A stretch of DNA of 64,000 nt from Macrotrachela quadricornifera (lineage: Eukaryota; Rotifera; Eurotatoria; Philodinida; Philodinidae): contig JAJEKB010020897.1 of NCBI GenBank assembly GCA_022393335.1, positions 584,550 through 648,549 of the forward strand. Reading direction: 5' to 3'. Position 1 is the stretch's first letter; every line of letters starts with the position of its first letter. Of the stretch, positions 47,867 through 61,539 are shown piece after piece. The notes beneath the pieces are model-generated. The model did no database searches. It worked only from the letters and a program-made list of their open reading frames with translations, and was not told the DNA's origin. The position numbers and the translations under genes are program-made.

Positions 47867-48032
47867 TAAATAGTCTTAGCCTTCTTCACCGAGTTACAAA
47901 TAAATATTATGTAAGCTCTCTGTTTTTCTATCAACTTTCTTACAAAAAACTATCTTCATTTAGCACCATTATTGATGAATTAATACATAAATTTGTTTAT
48001 ATCTGTATTTATAGAGCTCAACAATACAATCG

Positions 48033-50203
48033 ATGCCAGTATCAACACGAGATTTACAAAGGAAGAGACGCGTTTCGCGTTTGGCTATTGAAGCACTCGC
48101 AGCAATTACCGAAGATTTAGATGCTTTCGGTATAGACAATACTACTTTAAATAATGCATCATTCCATGAAAGATGTAGTTCTGCTTACTCAACAATTTCA
48201 GCAGTGACAACACCTAACATATCTCGTATAGTCGAATCGCCAGTAGTACATAGAAATATTTCAAAATCGAAAACGCCTCTATTTGGAAGATATCGTTGGA
48301 AAATGAGTCACTATTTCTACATTCATCTTATAGCTTTTATTTTCAATGGACTTTTTGGTGGTCTCATTATTTTTTTAATTGAAAATTATTCATCATCACG
48401 TAATACATACATGGTCGTAACGTATCTTGATGCTTGGTTTACAGCTGTCTCAACCATATGTAGTTGTGGCTTGACTACCATAGATTTTGCTCAACTTTCT
48501 CATGCATCACATCTTGTTATGATGGGATTTGCATTCATATCAGGCTTTGCTATTAGTACATTGCCAGCATTAGCCATTAAAGCTAAAATTCACAAATCTA
48601 CTCATAATAGAAATGTTGATAATGATAATGAAAAATATGATGAATCAGAAATGTCAGATCTTCAGTATGAACAAAATTTACCATCATATATTCGTACTGA
48701 ACTAGCACGATTACCAACACCAGAAAAATTGCGTTATCAAGCATATATTATGTGTATTATTCTCATACTAAGTCTCTATTTCATTATTTATATTACTGGT
48801 TTCCTGAGTATTGGAATATGGCTTCAAACACATAACAGTCCAGAATACTTATTGCAAGATAATATTACTCTCAGCCCATGGTATGTATCAGGTATGCTAA
48901 CACTTTTCAGTTTCAATCAAAATGGTTTAACACCTTTCTCAACAAGTTTAATACGCTATGCTGATGATATTTTTCTCAATATAGTAATAATTTTGGTAAT
49001 TTATACTTTGATTTGCATGTATTATCATATTTTTATAATGATCTACTTGGTTTTTTTTTCTAGTTAGTTATAAGTGGTTCATCATTCTTTCCAATTATTC
49101 TACGTAATTTCGTTTTTTTATTACGTCGTCTTGCTCCTTGGCATCGCAAAGTCATTTTCGAGTATATCCTTTTAAATAATCATCATCTATCAACTCTTTT
49201 ATATCCTACATTACAAACTCGTATCTATTTTTTTGTCACCATCATATTATATTCAATAGCTATAAATATTTCACTCATACTCGATCTGAACAGCAAAGAC
49301 TTACAACAATATAGTCCTAGTATACGATTTATGATATTCGTTTTTCAAGCAATAAATCTACGATTTTGTGGTTTTCAAACATTCGATATCAGTTTATTTT
49401 CAACAGCAACATTACTCGTCTATTTATTATTGATGGCTACTAAACCACAAATGTTGTGTGCATTAGATGAATCACCATTTGAAATTTATTGGTTGACGTT
49501 AGAAGCTCAAGCAGAAGCTAATGATGAAACGAATGTATCGAAATCCATACCATGCAAGTTGCAACGTGCAATGTCAATCGTACCGGGAGCAAATGGTGAT
49601 GTTTCACTCTTCAGTCAAATGCAACAATTTTTACGTCGACAAAGTGTTACTACGAAAAATCTCGCAAGAAAAGAATTTTCACGAAACTTAAGTGATGAGA
49701 GAATTTCGAAATATTCAAAACGTCTTAAAACTTTACGTTTACGTTTATTTCTTATTCATTTTATTCGAGCATTATTTAAACATGCATTTAATTTTTTTGT
49801 ATTGACACGAACTTGGTTGTTTGTCTTTATTTTTCTTATTTGTGCTATAGAATATCATCGAATGGCACCAATCGATCCACATATAACACTTTTAAAAATT
49901 ATCTTCGAAACTATTTCTGCATTTGGTGGTGTTGGCATGTCATTAGGTTATCCAGATAAGGCAACAAGTTTTGCATCTGTTCTCTCGATTGCAAGTAAAA
50001 TTTTACTTATTGTAACTATGCTCATGGGTCGACATCGTGGTTTATTAGCATCAATGAAAGATCAAGAAGTAATTGAATATAGTGCTACTAAAATATTGAC
50101 TCGTCAACGTGAAGAATACATACTTCGATATCAAAAGTCTAAAATGCGTGAAAATAGCGTCGTCAATGAAAATGATAATGACTCATTGATTGTACATTTC
50201 TAG
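48033..50203 (+). CDS. TrkH/HKT-type potassium transporter
   Basis: Exons 48033-48995 and 49064-50203, with a 68-base intron in phase 0, give 700 residues. The protein shows the fourfold membrane-pore-membrane plan of the Trk/HKT superfamily. Pore-loop filters are at about 48448-48490 (STICSCGLTTID), 48910-48945 (FNQNGLTPFSTS), 49352-49390 (INLRFCGFQTFD) and 49905-49950 (ISAFGGVGMSLGYPD), each with the filter glycine. Two long hydrophilic loops (around 48590-48710 and 49500-49720) are as in fungal Trk proteins. It would carry K+ (or Na+/K+) across the plasma membrane. Animals in general lack this family, so the gene probably came from a fungus, plant or bacterium, although it now has an intron and local base composition. 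Frame intact. Confidence 0.88.
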
Positions 50204-51239
50204 AAAGGAATAAAAGAGATTGCGTAAAAATTTTTTCAAAAACATAGAAGTCAGTGGATGAACGTGTGTGATCTTCACTGGCAAGATTTTATAATAGATT
50301 TTTACTATAGGTTAACTCTCATTTGTGAACATAAAGAAAATGGAGATTGGAAGTTAATAAAGCTTTAGTTTCACAATTTCGTTCCAATTTTTCAGGTTTT
50401 CAAATCTCATAAGTTCATATCCAAATCGAATTAAAACATCTCTGTTTGAAAAAAAAATTTCTAGGTAAAATTGTTGTAATTTATTAATGGCGTAAGCTAT
50501 TAATCAACATAACTTTTCAATTAAGCAAAGCTATTGAAAAAAAGAGAATCATATTATGTTGATCCAGTTGTGTTTAAAGACTGTTAACATTTTATTTTAC
50601 ACTCACTAAACACGTGCCCAATTATCGGTACAATGATTACTGTAACAAAGTGGGTTTATATCATATTCAGCACCAAATCGTCTACAAATTTCGTTTTTAG
50701 TTAACTTAGAATGAATTATTGATAGAACTGAAGCGCATTCTGTTGCATAGATCATCAGTAATACTGGCAATCGTTCGAAGACTAATAGCGTTCATACCAA
50801 ACTATACATCATTAACGCTGAAAAAGAATGGCAAATAGGTATTTTCGAATATATTAAAGAATAATAACATGAATGTTGTATATTGTATTGTTCTTGTTAT
50901 TATCATTTTCATTCAAATGAAATAACTGTTTGTTGACGATAAAAATCAACTAAAAGAATTGATATAAACTATAATTTATGACAAACTGAAGTGATGAAAC
51001 AAATATTATGCACTAAACTTTTTGTTTTTCGTTCTTAAAAATAGAGTGTATAAGTAGTGCTAAAAAGATCATTTAATCTTTTCCTACCGGATATTATCAT
51101 TTGCCAACACTGAATCAATATTTTGGGAAACGTTTGCTTATGATGACGATATTTATATATTGATTTCATAATTTGATAATTACGATCATACATTTCAAAG
51201 TGTGTTGAGCATTCAAAAGATGAAGAAAATTGTCTTTCT
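50204..51239. other. Intergenic, about 1 kb
   Basis: AT-rich 3' flank of the transporter gene (possible polyadenylation signal AATAAA at 50208). No gene supported. Confidence 0.5.
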
Positions 51240-51546
51240 GACAAGGGAAGGTTTCCAGATGTTATTCTCGGATTTCAATGAAACTTATGCGAATTTGTTA
51301 GATCAAGTATACCTATCACTGCGTTAGTAAAAAAATTATAGTCAAATCTAACACATGGTTTGATATATATATATATATTAAACCATATGTCTCAATCTTT
51401 TGAATAATGAATTGGCTATAATTTTTTTTATTAACGCAGTGATAGCCGCTAATTGTTTCATATCTGTGATAGGCATACTTGATCTAACAAATCCATTTAA
51501 GTTTCATTGAAATTTGTGGTTAACATCTAGGGACTTTCCCTTGTAA
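51240..51546. mobile_element. Foldback MITE, ~307 bp, ~130-150-bp arms
   Basis: The left arm (GACAAGGGAAGGTTTCCAGA at 51240 onward; AATTTGTTAGATCAAGTATA near 51293) pairs with the right arm reverse-complemented (ACAAGGGAAAGTCCCTAGAT; AAATGGATTTGTTAGATCAA). The centre is an AT microsatellite near 51365-51380. Both arms also carry CTATCACTGCGTTA. Old, with several indels; no coding capacity. Confidence 0.8.
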
Positions 51547-52009
51547 GGCCAAGTTGGATAAGAGAGCAAACACCGGACAAATTGTTGATATCTACACCAT
51601 TCGAATGCTGATGTATTTCTACAAACAAATAATCCATCTTTTTTATTATTTCTTTTTAATTATTGAATCTTAGAGTGTGTCGAATTCTCTTCAACATCTC
51701 ATGACAACAAAGACACCACTGAAAAAAACATCTTTGTAAATCACCTTCTGAAGCATACTGTTATCGTCGTTGCTCTAATTGTAAAAATATAACAGCATCT
51801 GATATTATTGCCAATAATGTTGTTTTGAAGCTTGAAAAATCGGCGCCATGGTCTATATGGAAAATAGAGGACTACATTACAAACTTTTACATGTGACCAA
51901 TTCATTGCGAATTCCATTATAAGGAATTGGTAATCAATAGTCAAACTTCATCACACATAGTTTTTATACGCATGAATAACGTGATTATATTGCACTGATA
52001 AAGGAAAAA
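51547..52009. other. Intergenic, possibly the decayed upstream part of the transposase relic
   Basis: Sequence around 51660-51780 contains broken protein-like stretches in the plus direction (for example codons reading HDNKDTTEKNIF) but has several stops. No intact feature. Confidence 0.35.
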
Positions 52010-52720
52010 TTGAGTTTTACTACATATGCGGTGTTGCAGATGGATTTGACACGAAATGTTATCTCTATGAGTGAACAAGAAATTCAATCTGCGTATTATT
52101 CATGCCAACAGGCGGCTCTTTTTACTATTTACATAGAAATTGGCAGTGAACATCGAAACATGGCTATAATTTGGGATCATCTTACACATGATACCAAATT
52201 TATCTATTGGAGTCAAAAAGTCCTTGTGGAATTTCTTAAACAAAAATTTATCAGTATATGCAAAATCAATTATGTGTCAGCCGGAGCAACAAGGCATTTC
52301 AAAAGTATATATTTCAAACTACATATAATTCAGACCCTTTCTATATTACTAGATCGATAGAATCTCTACAATGTAGCACATCATTATGCAGACTTCGATA
52401 TTCCGATATCATGAACCTTTAGTATCATTGTGCATGGAAAGGATCCATGTGGTGATCCGAGTACCGTTGTTAAATCAATAGTGGCATACATGTTTCATTT
52501 TTCATACCAAAAGAGTTCTTCGAATGGTATCTTGAAAGAAACGATCACATGCTGGTCGCGAGACATCGCATATCTGGAATTCGTGATCTGCATTAATTTG
52601 ATGCAGATATCGATGGATTCGGTTTTTACCGTCGCATTTCACAATCCAATATTACTAGTACTCATAAGTTTCAAATTCATTTTCTTATTCAATCGACTAT
52701 GAGCAGAATATTAACAATAT
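52010..52720 (+). pseudogene. Decayed DNA transposase
   Basis: The frame 52010-52360 (SCQQAALFTIYIEIGSEHRN, DHLTHDTKFIYWSQKVLVEF, NYVSAGATRHFKS) and, in another frame from 52430, HGKDPCGDPSTVVKS recall a transposase type common in invertebrate genomes. Its core reads V-S-D-G-A-x-x-H-F-K followed later by H-G-K-x-x-C-D-G. Here the catalytic-region Asp is changed (SAGA instead of SDGA), at least one frameshift lies near 52330-52430, and the second motif is corrupted. It is a dead relic. The superfamily is not certain. Confidence 0.55.
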
Positions 52721-54907
52721 CCAATTCCACCAACGACATATTCATCATCAGTGAAGATTACGTTGATTTTCAACTTGTACAAACTCATTCATCTGATCCT
52801 AATATTTTATTATTGAATGTTTCATATGTTGACCCTCTTATGCTTGTTTCAGCTTTTAGCTGCATTAAATCACCATATTTACGCAACAATCATTAGCACC
52901 CTTAATTGAAAATACAATGCAACGAAGCAATGATGACATTTACATTAGTTCTCAACAATTTTTTTTATCTATCATTTATGATTTTTTTATTACTCTTGTA
53001 ATCAAACTATACAAGATCGAGAACGTATAGTAGATAAAAGTGTCTTTTTTCACAAGAATTCACCGACACAATAAAATATATCGTTAGTTTTTAAAGAAAA
53101 GAAGCGCCGATATTTAATGAATCTTTTATAATTATTTTCTTTAAAACCAATAACAAGTAAAGAACTGATGAGTACATCGTGTGAAGCAAATTTTGCTCTA
53201 TTGAATCGATTATATTATTATTAGTATAGAAAATCTAATATTTCAGTTAAGTCACAATCAGTTTTCTTATTCATTCTTTCTTTCATATGTGTTATAGAAG
53301 TCATACAAACGTAATCTGAATATGTTAGTATTTCATATCCTGTTCGTATGTTCACTGCTACATAATCGAAATTCACTATATAATGGTAATATAAGGTACT
53401 CTTGACATTCTCCGCTTTCAAGATGATAGTTGAAAAGAAAACAAACTAGTGCATGTTATAGCGCAAATTTTGCTCTACTCGAACTAGCAATATCGTATTA
53501 CTTCATATAGTGAAGAAAGCAATCCCCAAAAAAATCATGAGTGTTCTATTAATCTCTACAGATTTTGATATAGTTTCTCACGAGGCATCAGAATAGGTCA
53601 TTGGTGTGATGATCCGAGTGCTAAATGACAACATATCATCAATTTTTCGGTACTGCTCCGACCTTAGTTTTTGCAAAAAAACGCAAAAATGTAGTAAATG
53701 TATTTTGCCTATACCTTAATGGAAATACGATAGCATTTTAAAAATTTTACCATCGAAATAATCTTCATGAAAAGTTCTACAAAACCTGAAAGTTTCACTA
53801 CATTTAAACGAGATTGGCAGATTGACTTCCCATGAACATACCCATAAACACTTAAGCTGTCTAATGAGATCCTTAAGCAAGTTCGAAATTGCAATTATGA
53901 TGTGGTCTCTGACTGAACCGATTGACAGCAAACTTATTTATTAGTTTTTGATTTTTCTAATTTGTTAAATATTAATCATAGTTATTGTACTAATTAATAA
54001 TTACCATTCAGAAACAGTAACATCATTAAGATTAAGGCATATATTTAACGATACAGTCATACAAAAGTAATTGATATTAAAGCTATAATGCTTCTCATGC
54101 ATATATTACAAAATGTGTTCCATAAAATATCTTCTTGACTTTTTTTCTTATTTTTACTTTTTGAATAGATTCTTTGTTTCTGTTTTTTATCTTCTCTATT
54201 CTTCACCTATGCTTTCAGATAAACTTTGGTTCTTATCTTTCATATTCAGCTCCCATAATTTAGAACAAAAAAAAATCGATAATACAATGCATATTGGGAT
54301 AATTTTACTCATGCGATATCTAGCGATACTGTTTCTTCCTAAATAGATATTTGTACTTATGCATCTGATTCTTCGTGAACCTTTTATACTAGTACTTGCC
54401 ACTTGATAAGAAATTTCAATAATTGCAAAAAAGATTTTGTTTCATGGTAATTTATCTCGTCCTCATTATTTTGATTCCTTTGAATTGAAATGTGACCATC
54501 TGATGAACCTCTTTGCTGAGATGCTATGTTAATACTATGATATTTCTATTCATCCTCACATCTCCATATAACAGAGGGCTTCGATTATAAAATAAGATAA
54601 ATATATGGGTTGTAAGAAGATGAAATATTAAAGGTGTTCGTGCATTTTCAACATCGGTTGATAACGTAGCTATTTTTTATTTTTTATTTTTTTGATATCA
54701 ACAACACAAAATGAAAAAAGAACAACAACTATAAGATAATATTTAATAATATTAATAAAAAAAAAGGTATGAAATATGGTAGTGAATCGTGTTGATTACC
54801 CTGGTCATTTTGATCGAGTTGAGATCAATCATATCTTTCACAAGAATCTGATTTATTTGGTCTTTATCTCAGAATACCAAATACAATGTATTTGATGAAT
54901 CTTTTAG
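52721..54907. other. Intergenic, 2.2 kb
   Basis: Only weak frames (52699-52896 plus; 53709-53931 minus) without recognisable motifs; part may be further transposon debris. Poly-T runs and AT-rich spacers elsewhere. Confidence 0.4.
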
Positions 54908-56579
54908 ATGACTCATCTTTGGCACTTATATTGCGTATTACTACTATTTTTTACAATACTCGCTAATGGAAATGTTAGACTTGAAACTCAAAAAGGAATT
55001 ATATATGGTAGACAAACTCAATCTTCAGTTGAATACCTTGGGTAAAAGGAAATTTCTCAAATTAATGACATTTTAAGATTTATTTAGAATTCCGTATGCA
55101 AATGTAATTCGTTGGAAGCCACCTATTGATCTTGCATCAAAAACATTTCTAAACGGTTCATTTCATGCAACATCTTTTGGCCCTTGCTGTCCACAACCAA
55201 AAACTGCTGATTATATTCCTGAACAAGATGAACAATGTCTTTATCTAAATATCTATAAACCAATAGTTCCATCAAATCATTCTTTGTTACCCGTATTTGT
55301 TTGGATTCATGGTGGTGCCCATAATCATGGATGTTCATCACAAAGTATTCCATTACTATTTAATGGTACTAATATGATTGCTCATTCACCAGTAGATCAG
55401 CCAGTGATTATTATTACATTGAATTATCGATTAGGTGTATTAGCAGATATGTATCTAAAAGAATTAATTGAAGAAAATCCTGAAGAATGGCCAACAGCAG
55501 GAAATTATATGTATTTAGATATGTTATCTGCATTACGTTGGATAAAACAAAACATTCGCGACTATGGAGGTGATGCAAGTAATGTTTCATTATTTGGACA
55601 AAGTGCTGGTGGTCTTTCTGTAATTGATCTTGGTGGAGTCAAAGGATCAGCTAATCTTTATCGTACAGCAATAAGTGAGTCAGGTTTGGGATCACCTGGA
55701 ACTTATTCATCTTATCATAATATAAGTGATGCACTGAATTATTCCAATTCAGTTGTTCAACGATTGCATTGTACAAATGATGATAAACAAAAAGTTCTTT
55801 CATGTTTACGTAATTGTTCTATTCCAGAATTAATTCGAGTATATGGTTCTCGATATACAAGACCAATCATCGATAATTATTTTTTTCCATTATATCCACC
55901 ATTAGCAATTCAAAAAGGAACATACAATAATATAAGCCTTATAATGGGTAATAATGAATATGAACAACAAATATGTTTTCAACAACCATTTATGGATTAT
56001 AATAAAGCTATTGCATTATTAACTTCATCTATAGGACAAAAATGGTTACCATTTATTATAGACTATTATCATTTAAATAGTTGTTCATCAAATCCAAATG
56101 CGAATAGCAGTCGTTGCTGTGATATTGTTCGTTCAATATTAATGGATAAAATATTTGATTGTGATATTCGTCGATTATTCAATACTTTTTATTCACAATA
56201 TAACAATACTAAATTATATTCATATCATTTAAATTGTTATCCTGAATGTCCAATAGTTCCATATAAAGGTATATGTAGACATTCATCCGAACTTCCATTT
56301 GTATTTGGAACTGTTAGTGATGCTGATTCACAGAAAGAATTTAAATGTACTTGGAACAATCAGACACGTATATTTTCGAATAAAATTATTTCACATTGGA
56401 TCAATATTGCTACAATAGGAAGACCATTGAGTCAGTGGTTAAATTATGATCCATCTAATCCAAAATATTTTTATATAACACCTGACGAAGATTTTTCATC
56501 GATGACATGGAATAGAAATTGCTCGTTTTTTGATGAAATTGAAAAAGAAGGCGTTTTAGAAACATTTGGAAATTCTTAA
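54908..56579 (+). CDS. Secreted carboxylesterase (type B, cholinesterase-like)
   Basis: Exons 54908-55041 and 55088-56579 with a 46-base intron (phase 2) give 541 residues. The N-terminus MTHLWHLYCVLLLFFTILAN is a signal peptide, a feature lost if the start is put at 55284. Alpha/beta-hydrolase motifs are present: IPYANVIRWKPP, the DEQCLYLNIY block, the oxyanion-hole segment WIHGGAHNHG, the nucleophile elbow FGQSAGG (Ser217), and the catalytic His in GICRHSSELPFVFGT (His443). The acid residue is probably in the LIMGNNEYEQ strand. Cysteines at the family's disulfide positions and multiple N-x-S/T sites fit an extracellular enzyme. Substrate not deducible; it lacks an evident membrane anchor, so an esterase rather than a neuroligin. 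Confidence 0.9.
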
Positions 56580-59500
56580 ATAAAAATATACATATATATA
56601 TATATATATAATAAAAGGAAAAGTATAATAATCCTTTAAAGAGTTTGAAAAGCGTAACCGTGTACAGGATTTACTGCCGTGGGATTTACTGCCGTAAACA
56701 ATTTTTATAACGCGCCTTGTTTCAAAAAACAATTAATTAAAAATCTTGTTTCAAAATAGAGTTAATTAAAATAATTCGCTTCCCCCCCCCCCCCCCCCCC
56801 TCTCTGCTCTCTTTAAAGATGTAAGAGATTTTCAAAAAGGAGAAATATATTGAATATTTGTTGAATTCTTATTTTAGTGCGACACCGTATATTTTATAAT
56901 AGAAAAAAAAATTTGAATTTTATTTTGTTTTATACGGTACAGTATTCTTGTAAAGAATGAATTTTTATATTTGAGTGATGAATTGCGTTTTTAACGTTAA
57001 TCGATAAAAAGAATGAAATGAATTGATTCTTATTATGTGGATATATGCATGTTTATTGTATGAATTTTACTGTACTAAATGAATGAAATCGTTTTATAAA
57101 TTTATCAAATTTAATACTTTATGATAAATGTCATCTTTCGAAATGCAACGCAAAAAAATAGATATAGTGGATCTATTTTGTGATCGATTCTCAATTCAAA
57201 AATATAGTATTTGTTATAAAAACAATGTCGTATTTGAAATTACATAAATCAATATTTGTTGTTCATATGAATAAAAAAACACTAATTATAAAGAAAAAGA
57301 ATTGGATTGATATAAAATGAGTTTTCACAAATTGATTTATCAATTTTATGCAAGATTATGCTGCAATATGTTGATCAATATAATTTGAGAAATGAATGCA
57401 TGTATTATGTCAAATAAAATTATTTTAAAAAAAGCGATATGTTAGAAGAAAAAAATGTCAACTAAAATCTATACAAATTATAGGAGTTTATATTTATGCA
57501 AAACAGATTAGATAGGATATTAATTTTCTTGAAACAAATTCTTTAATAAAAATAATTGTATATCATAATATAGTAAGAAAAAAAATATTAATATGAATGC
57601 TGAATGATTTGTTTCAGTTTGAAATTGTTCAATTATTAATACGATGTTCTTATATCTTTTAAACAAAAAAAATGTATATTCGATCTTACCGTTTGTTTAC
57701 ATATATCCCTTTGCATATGTATTGTATTATGCATTTATTAGTTTGTCTCTCTCTTTTTTCTTTTTAAATTGATGATAAATATACTTTCAATGTTTCTACT
57801 TCACTACAAGAGTTATAGAAATCTATGACTAATTCTTAATAAAATGAAAACTGATATATTTACTGATTAATAAAAAATTAAATATATAAAAAGAGAATAT
57901 TATGTTAAAGATGATGTTCATCAACAGATCGATTATTATTAGAGCTTTCAGATGATATTGATAATCTTCGTTATGTTTAGAAATTTTTCTCTAGAAAATG
58001 AAAAAACTATATTTGATTTTTTTTCCGTTTTTTTCTTAAAGCTTTTAGTATTATTATATTAACATCTTTGTTTCTTATAAATAAAATAATGTCATGCATT
58101 TGAGACAACTTAATATTCCTCTATTAAGTTCATTAATTGGTAAATGCTATACAATTAATAATAGTGTTCAACGATTATTCTGTATATTTTTTAAGCTGGT
58201 TTTAAGAATAAAAAAAAATAGCATTAAAAATAAAATACACATTAATATTTAAAAATAAAAGAATCTATTTTATATAAGTAATATTAATATAAAAGAAGTC
58301 TATATCTATTTTTCGTATGTAAAATATACTAATTTTATTAGTAATGTTCGATCCTACTAAAGTCTTTCAAATGTAGAAGTATGAATTTTGCGCGATTTCG
58401 AAATTTCAACAGAATTAAAAAAATGATAAAAATATGATGTCAAGAAGACTTATAAGTCGACCAGGATAAGGTTCATATTGCAATGACATCATGAAATAAT
58501 CAAGTGAATCAGTATAGAACAATATTATACATACTTTTTTTAACAAGCTCGTATGATTGATCAAAGCACTGCTAGCCTTAAAGTAAGAATAAACTACGTT
58601 AAGGTTTCATGGTTTGGTGGTATATTTATTGAAATGATATTTATGTAAATAGCTTAATAAAATAGAGCATTATTTATTTAAAATGAATTTATTCTGTGTT
58701 TCAGCTAGTCAAGCATTTATTACAATAGCTAGTAGACGATTTTCTATCGTTCCATGACAGCACTATAATATATGTTAATATTGAGCAATCGACATATACG
58801 TGTATAAAAGATACATATATAGTTCTTGATAAAATCAGTAAAAAATAATAAAATCTGAATATATCATTAGAGAGATAAAGATTAACAACTTAAATAAATA
58901 CTAATTCATTCAATAGCAGCTTTCCTCCTTGACGGTACATTAATAAAAACACTGAGAAAAAAAACTTAATATCAATTGTATAATTACTTATTTATTTATT
59001 TTTTCAATAATTGTAATCCTCATATTATAAATAAGATAGTGACGACTTTTCTAAACGATTATTCATTAATCTATTAATACTATATTTTTGTTTTGTTTAT
59101 CCTTCATGTAGAAAATTTCTTTGTTTCTTTTTTGAATATACTTCATCTATTTTTTATAATTTTTATTATTATTGTTATAACCTCCATGATACTCGCATTC
59201 AAACTCTATAATAGACGATTAAAATTTCTCCAATTTCTTAGGATAAGATTGAAAATCATTTAAAGAAATCAAGCATTATTGAATATACGTTTATAGATAT
59301 CAATATAGGTTTCAAGAAATATATCACGTTGTTTTGCAACAGCATTTTAAAAGAAAAATATTTCTTAATAAGCATTTGGAAAAGATATTAATATTAGTAG
59401 AACACATAATATTATATGAATGTTCAAAAAATGAAACATACTGAGTTTAGTTTTGATATCATGTGTTTTACAAAAAAAATCTATTTAAAGACAATAAGAT

Positions 59501-60080
59501 TTTACATCAACTTTTTTTTCGTCCTTGTAACTAATATTAGACGATAGATTATCAAACAATATTGAGAATTATTATAATTCATATATTCTATTATAATAAT
59601 CTTAAGTACTATACTGCTTTATAAAAAAAAGGCACTAAATTATTAATCTATTCAACAAATAGCCATATTCATAATAATATTTTTTAATGAATATACATTT
59701 GTATATACATAATATAATATAATATTTGAATTAAAAAAAACATCTCAATGTCCAGCATGTTCCATTCGAGAATGGAATACATGTATGTATATTTGCTATG
59801 AATAATCATATCTAGATCAATTATCTCATCAAATAATTTAAACAATTTCAATATAATAAAAATATTTAAAACATTATTAAAATCAATCAATATTTTTTTT
59901 TGTTATTTTAAATAATATGAACAAAAAATAAAAATAAAGAAAAACATTATTTAGATTAATCTTATATATAAAATCAATAAACTTCCTCTATGAACTTCTG
60001 TATCATACCGTTTCAATTAGTTTGAATGTATATTTAATTTATATTCAGAAAAAAATTAATAGATTTATCAGTTTATTACT
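56580..60080. other. Intergenic, 3.5 kb, very AT-rich
   Basis: Contains an AT microsatellite at about 56590-56611 just after the esterase stop and a poly-C tract at 56782-56800. From 57000 to 60080 the GC content drops further and there is no protein-like frame, repeat array or inverted repeat I can support. Confidence 0.5.
56782..56800. repeat. Poly-C run of 19 followed by CT-rich stretch
   Basis: Nineteen consecutive C, then TCTCTGCTCTC. In a genome of this composition such a run is exceptional. Its length in the assembly may be unreliable. The opposite strand would be poly-G, capable of quadruplex structure. Confidence 0.9.
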
Positions 60081-60640
60081 TTATTCAATTTTCAAATATT
60101 GAAAATAACGGAGTCCTGCACCTTTCAAAAATTTGTCCTGACTAATCTGATTCTTTTCTAATTTATCCCATAAACGACATAATGATTCTTCAGCTATTCG
60201 AATTTTTTTTTTCGTCGTTTTGGTGCAGCTGCTCCTGCTTCATGTCTTTGTCTTTCATCTGATGCTAACAATTGTTCATGTTTGAACATATCAATGCACA
60301 TGTAAATATCATTATGAGGGTTCGTAGATCTTTTGTTCCATCTATTATGACGTTCTTCAAGATAATTAATTGTACGAGGATTAAGATTTCGATAGTGATT
60401 ATACATTGTTGATGTAAATCTACTATTAATACCATATGTTTTATTATGATATTCTAAAAATAAATCGATTTCTTTTTCATATAACAATGGTTTCGTTGAA
60501 TGTAGATATTAAATTGCTTCGGCCATATCGATTTCTGGTAATAGTGCAATTTCTGCAAAACTTCTGAACCAAATACGTAAAGATTCATCCTGTTGAAAAG
60601 TTGTTTTTAACTTCAAATTCATGAAGTTCCGAAAAATTGC
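60081..60640 (-). pseudogene. C-terminal part of a decayed MULE-like transposase
   Basis: After an acceptor-like TATATAG near 60665 the minus strand reads GCLFHYRKAIFRNFMNLKLK, RSFAEIALLPEIDMAEAI, then a TAA in frame. It then continues without offset (YLHSTKPLLYEKEIDLFLEY ... NPRTINYLEERHNRWNKRST ... DIYMCIDMFKHEQ). This is the conserved tail of MULE-type transposases (G-C-x-F-H-x-x-x-A-I; R-T-N-N-x-x-E-x-x-H). The N-N and E-G-W-H residues are altered, a stop codon interrupts at about 60510, and an A-run near 60206-60215 shifts the frame before the final RIAEESLCRLWDKLEKNQ to a stop at 60081. Three lesions show a dead copy. Upstream exons toward 60960 are unreadable. Confidence 0.65.
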
Positions 60641-61539
60641 TTTTCTATAATGAAAAAGACATCCTTTTACCTATATAAAATATTTAAAGAAAATAATGTT
60701 AAACTATTACAAAATTATAAAATTTTGCGTTTTAGTTTACTCTATTCTTATGGATTATATTTACAAAAATCGTATTTCATTTATAAATACTTAGTTTATT
60801 TGTTTTTCTTAAATAAGTTATTATCAATTCTTTCTAAAATTCGATTAATGAAATAGTTTGAGAAAAGAAATAATTGAAAATGATTTTCGTATATAAATAA
60901 ATTCTAAATAATTGAATTTTTATCTTACTTTAAAACGTGGATAATGTTTATCAAATATATTTTTTTACTGCAACTTCGAAGTCATAAACTCCTAATTTAC
61001 TTCTTACAATCTTTAATCATAAAGCCCACTTATCTTTTATACTTGTTCCTTCTTCGCTTCAACCATTTCCTTTTTCTTACCCTTCTATTTATATATTTTA
61101 ATGTATATTTATACATTTTTTTTGTAAAATTAATGAATTCAATATATTAGTTCATCAGTATTATGAATTTTCTAATTAACAATAACAAACCAATTTAATC
61201 AATGGCGCGCTTGTCTTTCGTCTCGTAAACTATAACTATTGATCTTTATATCAATAGTTTGTATATAAAAAAAAATATATTAAAAATTTAAAATGCAAAT
61301 CTCGCATGTGTACAATTAATGATTATCAATGAAAATTGGTAAGTTATATGATTTATAGTTAAGATAAGTTAATGATCACAAAATACCATTGAGACGAATG
61401 AGTAATATAATACAGTACTAATTTCAATTTACTGAAATTACGCACCTTGTAAATTGCTGGATTCAATATATTGAATAACAAATCATCCGGGAAACATTAG
61501 AAATGGAAATCCACTTATTAAGCAAAACTAAAAAAAGTA
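60641..61539. other. Intergenic; probably includes unrecognisable upstream relic of the MULE
   Basis: On the minus strand a short stretch DKHYPRFK followed by a donor-like GTAAGA near 60930-60955 may be a remnant exon. The rest is AT-rich with no supported feature. Confidence 0.35.
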
